Assembly (NCBI GenBank): GCA_001790855.1
Contig: MGDH01000037.1
Coordinates: 1,843 to 41,048 of the forward strand
Length of the DNA: 39,206 nt
Source of the DNA: Candidatus Schekmanbacteria bacterium RIFCSPLOWO2_02_FULL_38_14
GTDB taxonomy: Bacteria; Schekmanbacteria; GWA2-38-11
Direction: 5' to 3'
A program made the translations under genes and the position numbers. Shown here piece after piece: positions 31,888-39,206 of this stretch. Positions within the stretch are counted from its first letter, which is position 1. The number at the start of each line of letters is the position of its first letter. Under the pieces are notes generated by a model. That model worked only from the letters and a program-made list of their open reading frames with translations, was not told the DNA's origin and ran no database searches.

Positions 31888-33771
31888 ATGGTTTCTACTA
31901 ATAAAATACTTATTTTTTTATTCTTATTATTTTTGCTTCAGCTCGGATTTCTCTCCTGCTATCTTCCATTTTCTGAATGGGTTACTGACTCTCCAATTTT
32001 TACTGATGATTATGGAGTCCATTATGGAGATTCAGTAAAACAGAATTACTTTATGAGAAAATTTGGTCGCCAATGGGGATATGATCCCTATCAAAGGGCA
32101 GGAACACCCACCCCTACTATAATTACTATTGATAACAACGGTTGGGGATTATTCACCTATATATTCTTCTTTCTTCCAGAAGCTGTATCCTTCAAACTAT
32201 ATTTTATTCTTGCCATCCTCTCAATTCCATTTTTATGCTATTTTTCAGCTCGCAATTTTGCCTTAACATACAAGGAAAGTATATTATGCTCTTTTTTGGG
32301 GACTATTTTCTCACATATTTCTATTTGCGTAGATTTCCTGTACTGGGGTACAGTCTCATATATATTTGTGTGTTACCTATCTCTTCTAACAAGTTCAGTT
32401 TTTTACAGATTTTTAAAAGAAAAAAGTTTTCTAACCTTTTTAGGATTTATTCTGGTGTTTTCATCTGCCTTATGGATTCACATATTCGCATGCATAAATT
32501 TAGTTGCTCCCCTGCTAATCCTTTATATTACATTCTTTCCTAAAATAAGCTTAAAAACCCATGGATTGGTTTGTCTATCCATTGTTATTGTTTTTCTAAT
32601 AAACAGCCCTTGGGCTATACCGTTCATAAATTTTTTTGATGGTATGTTTATAAATCAAATCTGGACTCCATATGTAAGCTACGATATTTTTCAACCTATT
32701 AAAACATACCTTAACCAATCAGTTTATTTTAATTTGTTCAAGAATATACCTTTCCAGAAGTCAGCATTAGTAGACATCGGGTTGATGCTTTTCGGAATAT
32801 TAGGGATTTATAACTGGTTAAAAGAGGGAGAAAAAACAAAAGGGTATGTTTTTATTGGAACTACAATATTTCTCTTCCTTTTTTCTTACTACGGAGGGCA
32901 GTGGCATTTTACAGAAACGCTTACTCCTATGCGATATACTATTATGATGAACTTATTTTTAGTATTACCAGCAAGCAAAGGAGTAAATAAACTCTATGAA
33001 TTGTTCATGGAAAATAAATCAAATATGATGAAGATAATTTTTGTATTGGTAATAACCTGTTTAACTATGATTTTTTTAGCAAAGCCCTATTATCACCTTT
33101 ATATAAAAAAAGATTTCAGGTTTATGACAAAAATTCCGGATAAGGTAGAAGAACTTATGAAATGGATTGAAAAAAATACAACAAGCGAAGGAAGAATTTT
33201 AATTGAAAATTCTGATTGGGAAAGCGACCATCAATATTACGGAACTCATCTTCCACTTATTTTTCCTTTATATATGAAGAGAGAGTTTATAGGAAATGAT
33301 TATGGATATAACCCTACAAAGGATTCTTTCGTAAGCTATTTTAATGGATTGCTTTTTAAAAGACCCATCCAAAACTTTACATTAGATAGCTTAAAGCCCT
33401 ATTTAGACCTCTATAATATAAAATGGGTTATTTATTGGTCAAAGCCTTCAAAGGATTTCTTTGAGTCTTACCCTGAATACTTTGTTCCTGTCAAAAAGAT
33501 AGACCGTTTCTACATCTGTGAAATTCCCAGAAAGCCTTCTTTTTTTATTGAAGGTGAAGGTAAAAGTTCTGCTGATTATAATTTAATTGAATTAAAAGAT
33601 ATAAAAAGTAAAGACAATGGAATAATTCTTTCATATCACTGGATGAAATATTTTAAAACAAAACCTGCTGTAAAAATTAAAGAAAAAAAATTTCTGGATG
33701 ATCCTATTGGGTTTATTTGTATTGAAAAACCTCCAAAGTCTCTATTAATATATAACAGTTATAAAAATTAA
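31888..33771 (+). CDS. Large polytopic membrane protein, GT-C/YfhO-like
   Basis: ATG at 31888, five bases after the GT2 stop, is preferred over an in-frame TTG at 31867 that lies inside the GT2 gene. The 627-residue product has an N-terminal helix, then an outside loop with DSPIFTDDYGVHYGDS (about 35-50). Acidic pairs there fit GT-C or YfhO-like membrane proteins. About ten further helices follow to residue 400, and then a soluble periplasmic domain. The C-terminal block with RILIENSDWES and WVIYWSK resembles the tails of GT-C-like proteins. Precise family and substrate are uncertain. The GT2 genes on both sides suggest transfer of a lipid-linked sugar. Confidence 0.65.
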   Translation: MVSTNKILIFLFLLFLLQLGFLSCYLPFSEWVTDSPIFTDDYGVHYGDSVKQNYFMRKFGRQWGYDPYQRAGTPTPTIITIDNNGWGLFTYIFFFLPEAVSFKLYFILAILSIPFLCYFSARNFALTYKESILCSFLGTIFSHISICVDFLYWGTVSYIFVCYLSLLTSSVFYRFLKEKSFLTFLGFILVFSSALWIHIFACINLVAPLLILYITFFPKISLKTHGLVCLSIVIVFLINSPWAIPFINFFDGMFINQIWTPYVSYDIFQPIKTYLNQSVYFNLFKNIPFQKSALVDIGLMLFGILGIYNWLKEGEKTKGYVFIGTTIFLFLFSYYGGQWHFTETLTPMRYTIMMNLFLVLPASKGVNKLYELFMENKSNMMKIIFVLVITCLTMIFLAKPYYHLYIKKDFRFMTKIPDKVEELMKWIEKNTTSEGRILIENSDWESDHQYYGTHLPLIFPLYMKREFIGNDYGYNPTKDSFVSYFNGLLFKRPIQNFTLDSLKPYLDLYNIKWVIYWSKPSKDFFESYPEYFVPVKKIDRFYICEIPRKPSFFIEGEGKSSADYNLIELKDIKSKDNGIILSYHWMKYFKTKPAVKIKEKKFLDDPIGFICIEKPPKSLLIYNSYKN

Positions 33772-33783
33772 GGAATCATTTTA

Positions 33784-34524
33784 ATGGAGCAAAATTCTTT
33801 AGAATTAAGTCTTGTTATACCTCTTTATAATGAAGAGCCAATCCTTGAAGAAAGTCTAAAAGAGATAAAACTTTTACTGGATACTTTTAAGTTCTTATAT
33901 GAAGTTATTCTTATTGATGATAAGAGCAGGGATAAAACTGTAGAAATTGCAAAAAAATTTACAAACCAGAATAAAGATTTTAAGTTATTTTGCCATGATA
34001 AAAATCAAGGAAGAGGAGGAACTGTAAGAGACGGGATAAAGATGGCTAAAGGAAGTGTGGTAGGATTTATAGATATTGATCTTGAGGTGCCTGTCTATAA
34101 TATAATCCCCTGTATTCTGAAGATTGAAGAAGGGTTCGATGTTGCAACCATTCATAGAATTTACAAGCTAAAATTGAATTACAGATGGATAATGAGCAAG
34201 GGATATGGGTGGCTTGTGAAACTGATATGTAAGACTCCTTTAAAAGACACAGAAACAGGATGCAAGTTTTTTAACAGAGAAAAAATCCTCCCTGTGCTGG
34301 ATAAAACCGTTGATAACCACTGGTTCTGGGACACAGAAATTATGGTTATCTCTTATTATGAAAATTTAAAAATTATTGAAATACCAGCTCTTTTTATAAA
34401 AAAATCTGAATCCCTTTCTTCTGTTAATTACTTCTCTGATAGTGTTAAATATTTTCTTAAGCTAATAAAATTCAGAAAAGTAGTAAAAAGATACAACAAC
34501 AGTAAATCTAAAGCTCAAGAATAA
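33784..34524 (+). CDS. GT2 glycosyltransferase
   Basis: The 246-residue protein shows SLVIPLYNEEPIL (9-21), LIDDKSRDKT (43-52), NQGRGGTVRDGI (74-85) and D97-I98-D99 (FIDIDLEVP) as the metal and nucleotide site. DTETGCKFFNREKILP matches the DPM1/GtrB-like branch. The lack of C-terminal membrane helices suggests a soluble or loosely bound enzyme that makes a polyprenyl-phosphate sugar. An AGGA lies nine bases before the ATG. Start and stop leave gaps of only 12 and 11 bases to the neighbours. Confidence 0.85.
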   Translation: MEQNSLELSLVIPLYNEEPILEESLKEIKLLLDTFKFLYEVILIDDKSRDKTVEIAKKFTNQNKDFKLFCHDKNQGRGGTVRDGIKMAKGSVVGFIDIDLEVPVYNIIPCILKIEEGFDVATIHRIYKLKLNYRWIMSKGYGWLVKLICKTPLKDTETGCKFFNREKILPVLDKTVDNHWFWDTEIMVISYYENLKIIEIPALFIKKSESLSSVNYFSDSVKYFLKLIKFRKVVKRYNNSKSKAQE

Positions 34525-34535
34525 CACAAAGCAAA

Positions 34536-35621
34536 ATGCTTTCACCAAAAGTTTTATCAAATATATTAAAATGGTGCTTTAATGCTACAATAAAGAGCAA
34601 ACCCTTTCCTCTTATATGCAATATCTGGATTACAAACAAATGTAACTTCAGATGCAAATTCTGTTATCAGGATTTTAATATCGCTTCAAAGACCCTATCA
34701 GAAGATAAATTCAAAATGGCAGTTGATGATTTGGAAGGAATGGGAACCATATACCTGTACATTAGCGGTGGAGAACCTCTTCTTGTTGATAAGATTGAAG
34801 AGAGAATAGAATACGCAGCAAAGAAAATTCCCTATGTCCATATGGTCAGCAACGGTTTCCTCCTCAATGAGGAGAAAGCCCAGAAACTCGCAAAAACAGG
34901 AATCAGCGAAATCTCAGTCAGCTTGGATGGAATGGAAGCCACTCATACAAAATATCGGGAAAATGAAAAAGCCTTTTCCAATGCCATAATGGCAATAAAT
35001 AATCTGAAAAATTATGCTCCAAATATTAAAATTACTTGTTCCAGCATGGTTGCCCCATGGAATATAGATGACCAGATGGAATTAATGAAGCTGTGCGATT
35101 CACTGAATGTAGAACAGAGGTTGACTGCCTTTGAGGACTTTCCTGTTGTAAAGGAAAATTATATTGATGATTTTGAAATCACAGATGAATTCCTTGAAAA
35201 ACTAAAAGTATTCTTGAAATGCTACTCTGAATTACATAAAGACAGGTTTTTAAAATTCATAGAAATATTTTTTGAGTCAAAAATAAATGATAATACTTCT
35301 TCTGAATTTGAATTATTTAATGACCCGTGCCTTGTCCCTTCTTTTTATGTTAATATTCTTGAAGACGGAAGTGTTTCCCCATGTCACGGAGTACATAAAT
35401 ACCATAACTATCAAAAAGAAATTTTTAATATAAACAACCACACTCTGAAAGAAATAATCTTCTCCAAAGAATATAAAAGACTGATACAAGAAATGAGAAC
35501 CTGTAGTTACTGCAGAGAACTTCTTTCGAGCTGTTATATCAGACCAAGGCTTGTTTTCCCGCCAGCAAGCTTTTTCAAATACACAGTTTATCCGAGGATA
35601 AGAGATATCTTTGGATTTTAA
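34536..35621 (+). CDS. Radical SAM / SPASM enzyme
   Basis: The 361-residue protein has the cluster motif C36, C40 and C43 (NKCNFRCKFC) and the SAM-contact motif SGGEPLL (77-83). SLDGMEATH is the usual ribose-binding segment. The C-terminal SPASM domain for extra iron-sulfur clusters has cysteines in DPCLVPSFYVNILEDGS, SPCHG, and CSYCRELLSSC. Such enzymes modify peptides, activate sulfatases or act on sugars and nucleotides; no substrate peptide is encoded beside it. It is the last gene of the plus-strand series and converges with another SPASM gene at 35772. Confidence 0.85.
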   Translation: MLSPKVLSNILKWCFNATIKSKPFPLICNIWITNKCNFRCKFCYQDFNIASKTLSEDKFKMAVDDLEGMGTIYLYISGGEPLLVDKIEERIEYAAKKIPYVHMVSNGFLLNEEKAQKLAKTGISEISVSLDGMEATHTKYRENEKAFSNAIMAINNLKNYAPNIKITCSSMVAPWNIDDQMELMKLCDSLNVEQRLTAFEDFPVVKENYIDDFEITDEFLEKLKVFLKCYSELHKDRFLKFIEIFFESKINDNTSSEFELFNDPCLVPSFYVNILEDGSVSPCHGVHKYHNYQKEIFNINNHTLKEIIFSKEYKRLIQEMRTCSYCRELLSSCYIRPRLVFPPASFFKYTVYPRIRDIFGF

Positions 35622-35647
35622 CAAAGATAGTTAGCTGTAAACATATC

Positions 35648-35765
35648 AATTCCCAAATCACAAATTCCAAAAAAATAAAGTTCTAATGTTCTGTATATGA
35701 GTTTGATTAATTTGAGAATTGAAATTTAGAGCTTATTTGTATTTTGGTGTTGAAATTTGGAATTT
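35648..35765. repeat. Inverted repeat between convergent genes
   Basis: AAATTCCAAA (35662-35671) is exactly repeated in reverse complement at 35756-35765 (TTTGGAATTT). CAATTCCCAAA (35648-35658) pairs with TTTGAGAATTG (35711-35721) with one mismatch. The whole gap is AT-rich. It resembles a decayed dispersed repeat and may also serve as a two-way transcription end. Confidence 0.5.
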
Positions 35766-35771
35766 TAGTAT

Positions 35772-36869
35772 CTAAGTCTTCAGATACGACACTTCCCTCA
35801 ACACCCTTTTAATGTTCGCCAAAGAATATTTTAAAGAAATCCTCAGAGATAGCTCAGCAAAACAGGACACCCAGCAATGCCCGCATAATTTCTGATTATG
35901 ATCGTTTCTTATTGCTTTAAACTTTTCTGACTTCCATATCTTTCTGAATGATTTTTCCCTGATATTCCCTGCAATCCTCGGGTCCAAAGAACACTGGGTC
36001 ACATCCCCAAAGCTGTCAACATTACAGCACAAATATCCAGCATAACAATTTTTCAAAACATATTCTCCTCTAAAAAATTCCCTGAAGGTATCCAAATAGA
36101 CTTCAGAGTTTGTATATAATCCGTTTTTCTTAACCTCTCTTTGCAACTCCTTCATGCTTCTGTGTATCTCATCAATCTGCTCTTCTGTTGGCATCAATTC
36201 CTTGTCCCCAAACTCCCTGTGATTATATGGATAACCAAAATGCACAGGCAGGAATTTAACCCATTCAGCCTTAAGTGAAATTGCCAAATCAAGCATCTTT
36301 AAAATCTCTTTGTAGTTCTCTCTGCTTACAACCATATTAATCCCAACCTTTATCTCATCACCACCCTTTTCTTTTAACATCCGGACCCCTTTGCATATCT
36401 TTTCAAAAGCCCCTTTTATCCCTCTTATTTCATCATGTGTTTCAGCAAAAGGATCATCAATTGACACAGAAACAGAGTTAATCTTGCATCTGACAAGTTC
36501 TGAAACTTTGCTTTCATTAAGCAGATATCCATTTGTAACAAGATAGGTAGACATTTTAAGTCTGTGAATTTCATTAACAACTTCTTCTAAATCTTTATTT
36601 AGAAGAGGTTCCCCTCCCCAGAGGGCGATTATTTTTACTCCCATTGATGCAGCATCAGACAGAAAAACAAAAATTTTCTCTTTGCTTAATTCGCTTTTCC
36701 CCTTGCCCTGACCATCTCTTCCAATATTACAGATTTTACATTTCAAATTGCATTTTTCAGTTAAAGCCAGAAATATTACAAGAGGACCCCTCGGAGCAGT
36801 TCCGAACAACCGGGTTAATTTAATATTTAAGGTTTGATAGAAAATCGAAAGAAGATTTGCTATTTTCAA
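35772..36869 (-). CDS. Radical SAM / SPASM enzyme
   Basis: The start is TTG at 36869, supported by GGGAGG about seven bases upstream. The 365-residue protein has the cluster motif C40, C44 and C47 (TEKCNLKCKIC), WGGEPLL for SAM binding and SVSIDDPFAETHDE. The SPASM part has cysteines in NCYAGYLCCNVDSFGDVTQCS and LCGHCWVSC, enough for one or two auxiliary clusters. It differs in detail from the convergent enzyme at 34536, so this is not a recent duplication. It stands alone on the minus strand between two plus-strand series. The substrate is unknown; a sugar or peptide modification is possible. Confidence 0.85.
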   Translation of the reverse strand: MKIANLLSIFYQTLNIKLTRLFGTAPRGPLVIFLALTEKCNLKCKICNIGRDGQGKGKSELSKEKIFVFLSDAASMGVKIIALWGGEPLLNKDLEEVVNEIHRLKMSTYLVTNGYLLNESKVSELVRCKINSVSVSIDDPFAETHDEIRGIKGAFEKICKGVRMLKEKGGDEIKVGINMVVSRENYKEILKMLDLAISLKAEWVKFLPVHFGYPYNHREFGDKELMPTEEQIDEIHRSMKELQREVKKNGLYTNSEVYLDTFREFFRGEYVLKNCYAGYLCCNVDSFGDVTQCSLDPRIAGNIREKSFRKIWKSEKFKAIRNDHNQKLCGHCWVSCFAELSLRISLKYSLANIKRVLREVSYLKT

Positions 36870-37053
36870 TATTTCCTCCCGAATACTAACCTCAAATAAT
36901 TTTTTGTTCTTGTCAAGATAAAAGAAAATGAGGGCTTATATTAAATTGACAAACAGGGATATTTCATTAAAGATAGGTGAATGAGAGACGAAAATTTGAG
37001 GTAATCGTTTTAATCTTGCCAATAAAAACAAACAGTTTAAAAGCAATAAGAAG

Positions 37054-38439
37054 ATGTCAGTGTACAACAAACTAATAGTTTCTGGTTATAAATTTTTAGG
37101 AACTTTCTCTGAGTTTGATGCATGGGATAAATTCCAGTTTCTTTTGGATAACCAGTATAAATCAAGAGAAGAGATCGAAAAAATCCAGTGGAAAAAAATA
37201 AAAAAGCTTTTAATCCATTCCTATGAAAACGTTCCTCTGTACAAAGAAAAATGGAATAGAGCGAAAATCAAACCTGAAGACATTCAAAAACCATCAGATA
37301 TGCTCATTCTTCCAATTACTACTAAAAATGAATTAAAGGAAAACTTTCCTGATAAATGTCTTGCAAAAAATATTGCTAAAAAAAACTGCTCTCTGGTTCA
37401 ATCCTCTGGAACAACTGGCAAGCCTCTGGCAATATATATTGATTTTGCTGGCTACAACCTTCAATATGCTGACCTTCTCTATTCTTACTATTTAGATGGC
37501 TGGCAACTGGGGGATAAGATTGCAACAGTAAGAAATAAAGCGCACGGAGACTATAAAGGAAAATTTGCCAAAGATGGTTTAAATTCTGAACCATACTCAT
37601 TAATCAGAGACATAGTATATCTTTTTTGCCACAGGAAAATACTTCTCTCGCCTGTTGAAAATGGTACTTTTATCGAAGAAGTTAAACTTAAAAGTATAAC
37701 AGAAAAACTATTAAACCATAAACCTCAACTTCTTGAAGGAAATCCTGTGTACTGGGAAATTTTGGCAAATTATTTTTTAAAAGAAAACATTTCCATAAAT
37801 GGAATAAGAGCTATTGAAGTCGATGAAACGCCTGTAACAAATAAAATAAGGGAAAAACTAAAAAAAGCTTTTAAAGCCAATGTGTTTGATTGCTATGGAA
37901 GCCATGAATTAGGGATTGTTTCACATGAGTGTGAAACACATCAAGGTAACCACATCCTACCTTTTTCAAATTATGTAGAGTTTATCAAAGACAACAAACC
38001 AGCAAAGAGTGGAGAACTTGCAAACTTGGTTGTAACAAGCCTTACCAACTATGCAACACCCCTGATAAGATATGACACAGGAGATTTAGCAAGAAAAATA
38101 GAAAATAATTGCTCATGCAAAAGAAAATTTTCTTTAATGTCTCATGTTGAAGGAAGATCTGATGACGCTATTTATGTTGATGGAAAACTTTATACAACCT
38201 TCTTTTTTCTGGATTACTTCCAGTCAATTAAAGAAATATCTTTTTTCCAGCTTTTAAAATCGCAGAACGATATATATATTCTTAATTTAGTAAAAAATTC
38301 TGATATTCCGGAATCAATTGAACAAAAAATCAAAAACGATTTGGAAAAAATTTTAAATAAAAAAATGACTATAATTTATATCAAAGAAATCATGACAGAG
38401 GCTTCAGGAAAAATCAGATGGATTAAAAACTCAATTTAA
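37054..38439 (+). CDS. PaaK/CapK-like adenylate-forming enzyme
   Basis: The 461-residue protein has the ATP-binding loop SSGTTGKPLAIY (117-128), DCYGSHELGIVSHEC, YATPLIRYDTGDLA and the C-terminal ASGKIRW lysine motif. Together these place it with phenylacetate-CoA-ligase-like proteins, including the CapK proteins found in capsule clusters. These activate a carboxylic acid as adenylate for transfer to CoA or an amine. With the methyltransferase and aminotransferase downstream, it could attach an acyl group to an amino-sugar, an inference. AAGAAG precedes the ATG closely. The upstream 184-base gap has a TTGACA at 36946-36951 but no convincing -10. Confidence 0.8.
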   Translation: MSVYNKLIVSGYKFLGTFSEFDAWDKFQFLLDNQYKSREEIEKIQWKKIKKLLIHSYENVPLYKEKWNRAKIKPEDIQKPSDMLILPITTKNELKENFPDKCLAKNIAKKNCSLVQSSGTTGKPLAIYIDFAGYNLQYADLLYSYYLDGWQLGDKIATVRNKAHGDYKGKFAKDGLNSEPYSLIRDIVYLFCHRKILLSPVENGTFIEEVKLKSITEKLLNHKPQLLEGNPVYWEILANYFLKENISINGIRAIEVDETPVTNKIREKLKKAFKANVFDCYGSHELGIVSHECETHQGNHILPFSNYVEFIKDNKPAKSGELANLVVTSLTNYATPLIRYDTGDLARKIENNCSCKRKFSLMSHVEGRSDDAIYVDGKLYTTFFFLDYFQSIKEISFFQLLKSQNDIYILNLVKNSDIPESIEQKIKNDLEKILNKKMTIIYIKEIMTEASGKIRWIKNSI

Positions 38440-38453
38440 ACTACAAGTCTTTT

Positions 38454-39023
38454 ATGAGAAGCATAGTCTATTGGCATCCTTTTACATATAAACTGATAAT
38501 GCGGTTAATCTATGGGAAATATTATATCCCATTTTATGGAAAGATAGCCAATGAGATAGGCAAAATGGAACTTTTAGATATCTGCTGTGGAGATTGCTAT
38601 ATTACTCATTTCCTTTCTGGCAATAAGTATTTAGGATATGAAATAATTCCAACCTTTGTGAAAAAAGCGAGGAAAAAAGGAATCAATGTGGAATTAGTTG
38701 ATATAAGGAATAAACCTTTTCCGGAAACAGAATGTATCTTAATTGCAAGAGCCCTCTACCAACTATACCCATACCATGAGGAAATAATCTCAAAAGCCCT
38801 TAAAAGTGCTAAGAAAAAACTTATTATAGCTGAATCTGCAATAAACCTTGCATCATCAAGAAACCCGATAATATCATCAATTGCAAAGCGCTCTACAAAC
38901 CCTGGCGTTCATTCATCAAACAAAAGATTCAATCCGGATGAGTTAAGAGAATTATACGAAAAATTTGGAGCCAAAAGAATTGAGTTTTTGGGACGTGATT
39001 TTATAGGAATTTTTGAAAAATAA
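38454..39023 (+). CDS. Small SAM-methyltransferase-like protein
   Basis: The 189-residue protein has a Rossmann start ELLDICCGDCYITHFL (about 39-54). The second Cys stands where the usual D-x-G-x-G-x-G loop has glycines, so the SAM loop is degenerate (ICCGDC). GYEII and the ARALYQL block follow in family order. It may still bind SAM, but activity is less sure than for the other methyltransferases. It starts 14 bases after the adenylate-forming gene and ends one base before the aminotransferase ATG, so these three are cotranscribed. Confidence 0.65.
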   Translation: MRSIVYWHPFTYKLIMRLIYGKYYIPFYGKIANEIGKMELLDICCGDCYITHFLSGNKYLGYEIIPTFVKKARKKGINVELVDIRNKPFPETECILIARALYQLYPYHEEIISKALKSAKKKLIIAESAINLASSRNPIISSIAKRSTNPGVHSSNKRFNPDELRELYEKFGAKRIEFLGRDFIGIFEK

Positions 39024-39024
39024 C

Positions 39025-39206
39025 ATGCCGTTTCTTAAAATACCAAGGCACAGACTCTATCTGAATGGAAAGATTTTTTTTAAAATTATTGAATCTTTTT
39101 TGAAAGGGAAAGTCATCGCTGGCAAGGAAATTGATGAGTTTGAGAAAAAATTTGCTCAATATATAGGAACAAAATATGCAATCTCTGTACCATCAGGGCG
39201 TATGGC
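39025..39206 (+). CDS. DegT/DnrJ/EryC1/StrS-type aminotransferase, N-terminus only
   Basis: The ATG at 39025 opens a frame that runs off the window after 60 codons. The segment GKVIAGKEIDEFEKKFAQYI followed by GTKYAISVPSGRM is the conserved N-terminal block of PLP-dependent sugar aminotransferases of this family. These make amino-sugars from keto-sugar nucleotides; the PLP lysine lies outside the window. It is coupled to the preceding gene (one-base gap). Confidence 0.8.
   Translation, partial: MPFLKIPRHRLYLNGKIFFKIIESFLKGKVIAGKEIDEFEKKFAQYIGTKYAISVPSGRM

Noticed and set aside
32142-32543. Open frame of 133 codons on the plus strand in another phase
   Set aside because: It lies inside the membrane-protein gene 31888-33771 and mirrors its T-rich codons; no ribosome site.
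36911-36951. Divergent TTGACA boxes between the SPASM gene and the adenylate-forming gene
   Set aside because: Both have perfect -35 hexamers, but neither has a convincing -10 at 16-18 bases, so they are not listed as promoters.

Overview
The window is AT-rich (about one third G+C by eye) and comes from a Gram-negative bacterium, probably an uncultivated anaerobe. The grounds are two heptosyltransferase-type GT9 enzymes, a MurJ/MviN flippase, a lipoprotein with a lipobox, six radical SAM enzymes, an exact sigma-54 promoter, and short GC-rich palindromes scattered between and inside genes. Such palindromes are common in subsurface candidate-phylum genomes. The exact lineage cannot be read from this sequence.

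Layout. (1) 1-2274, minus strand: a 52-codon gene (1653-1811), then a lipoprotein with propeller-type repeats that runs off the window (1-1597). Both lie behind an exact sigma-54 -24/-12 promoter (1866-1881), and two perfect palindromes sit upstream of it. Neither gene is obvious to an ORF caller: one is short and the other has no stop in the window. (2) 2275-8687, minus: three tandem paralogues of TMTC-like GT-C/TPR membrane proteins and a DUF2304 protein. Two of the paralogues carry dispersed palindromic repeats in frame at the same two loops. (3) 8938-31006, minus: a long co-directional run of surface-glycan genes. It holds GT2 and GT9 transferases, multi-pass GT-C-like proteins, a MurJ-like flippase, a flavin oxidoreductase, several SAM methyltransferases and four cobalamin-binding-type radical SAM enzymes. 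Many genes overlap by 1-11 bases. (4) 31007-31160: a divergent promoter region. (5) 31161-35621, plus: GT2, a large membrane protein, a second GT2 and a radical SAM/SPASM enzyme. (6) 35772-36869, minus: a second radical SAM/SPASM enzyme, convergent with the first. (7) 37054-39206, plus: a PaaK/CapK-like adenylate-forming enzyme, a small methyltransferase and the start of a DegT-type aminotransferase.

How it may work together (inference): GT2 enzymes load sugars onto polyprenyl phosphate or extend lipid-linked glycans, the flippase moves lipid-linked material, and the GT-C/TPR proteins transfer sugars on the outer face of the inner membrane. The radical SAM enzymes and methyltransferases would make unusual sugars or lipids. 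The pairing of a zinc-ribbon methyltransferase with a cobalamin-type radical SAM enzyme occurs twice intact. A third time it survives as a methyltransferase relic at 21358-21569. The product of the locus is unknown. The items most worth follow-up are the sigma-54-driven peptide/lipoprotein unit, the repeated methyltransferase-radical SAM pair, and the repeat-invaded TMTC-like triplet.
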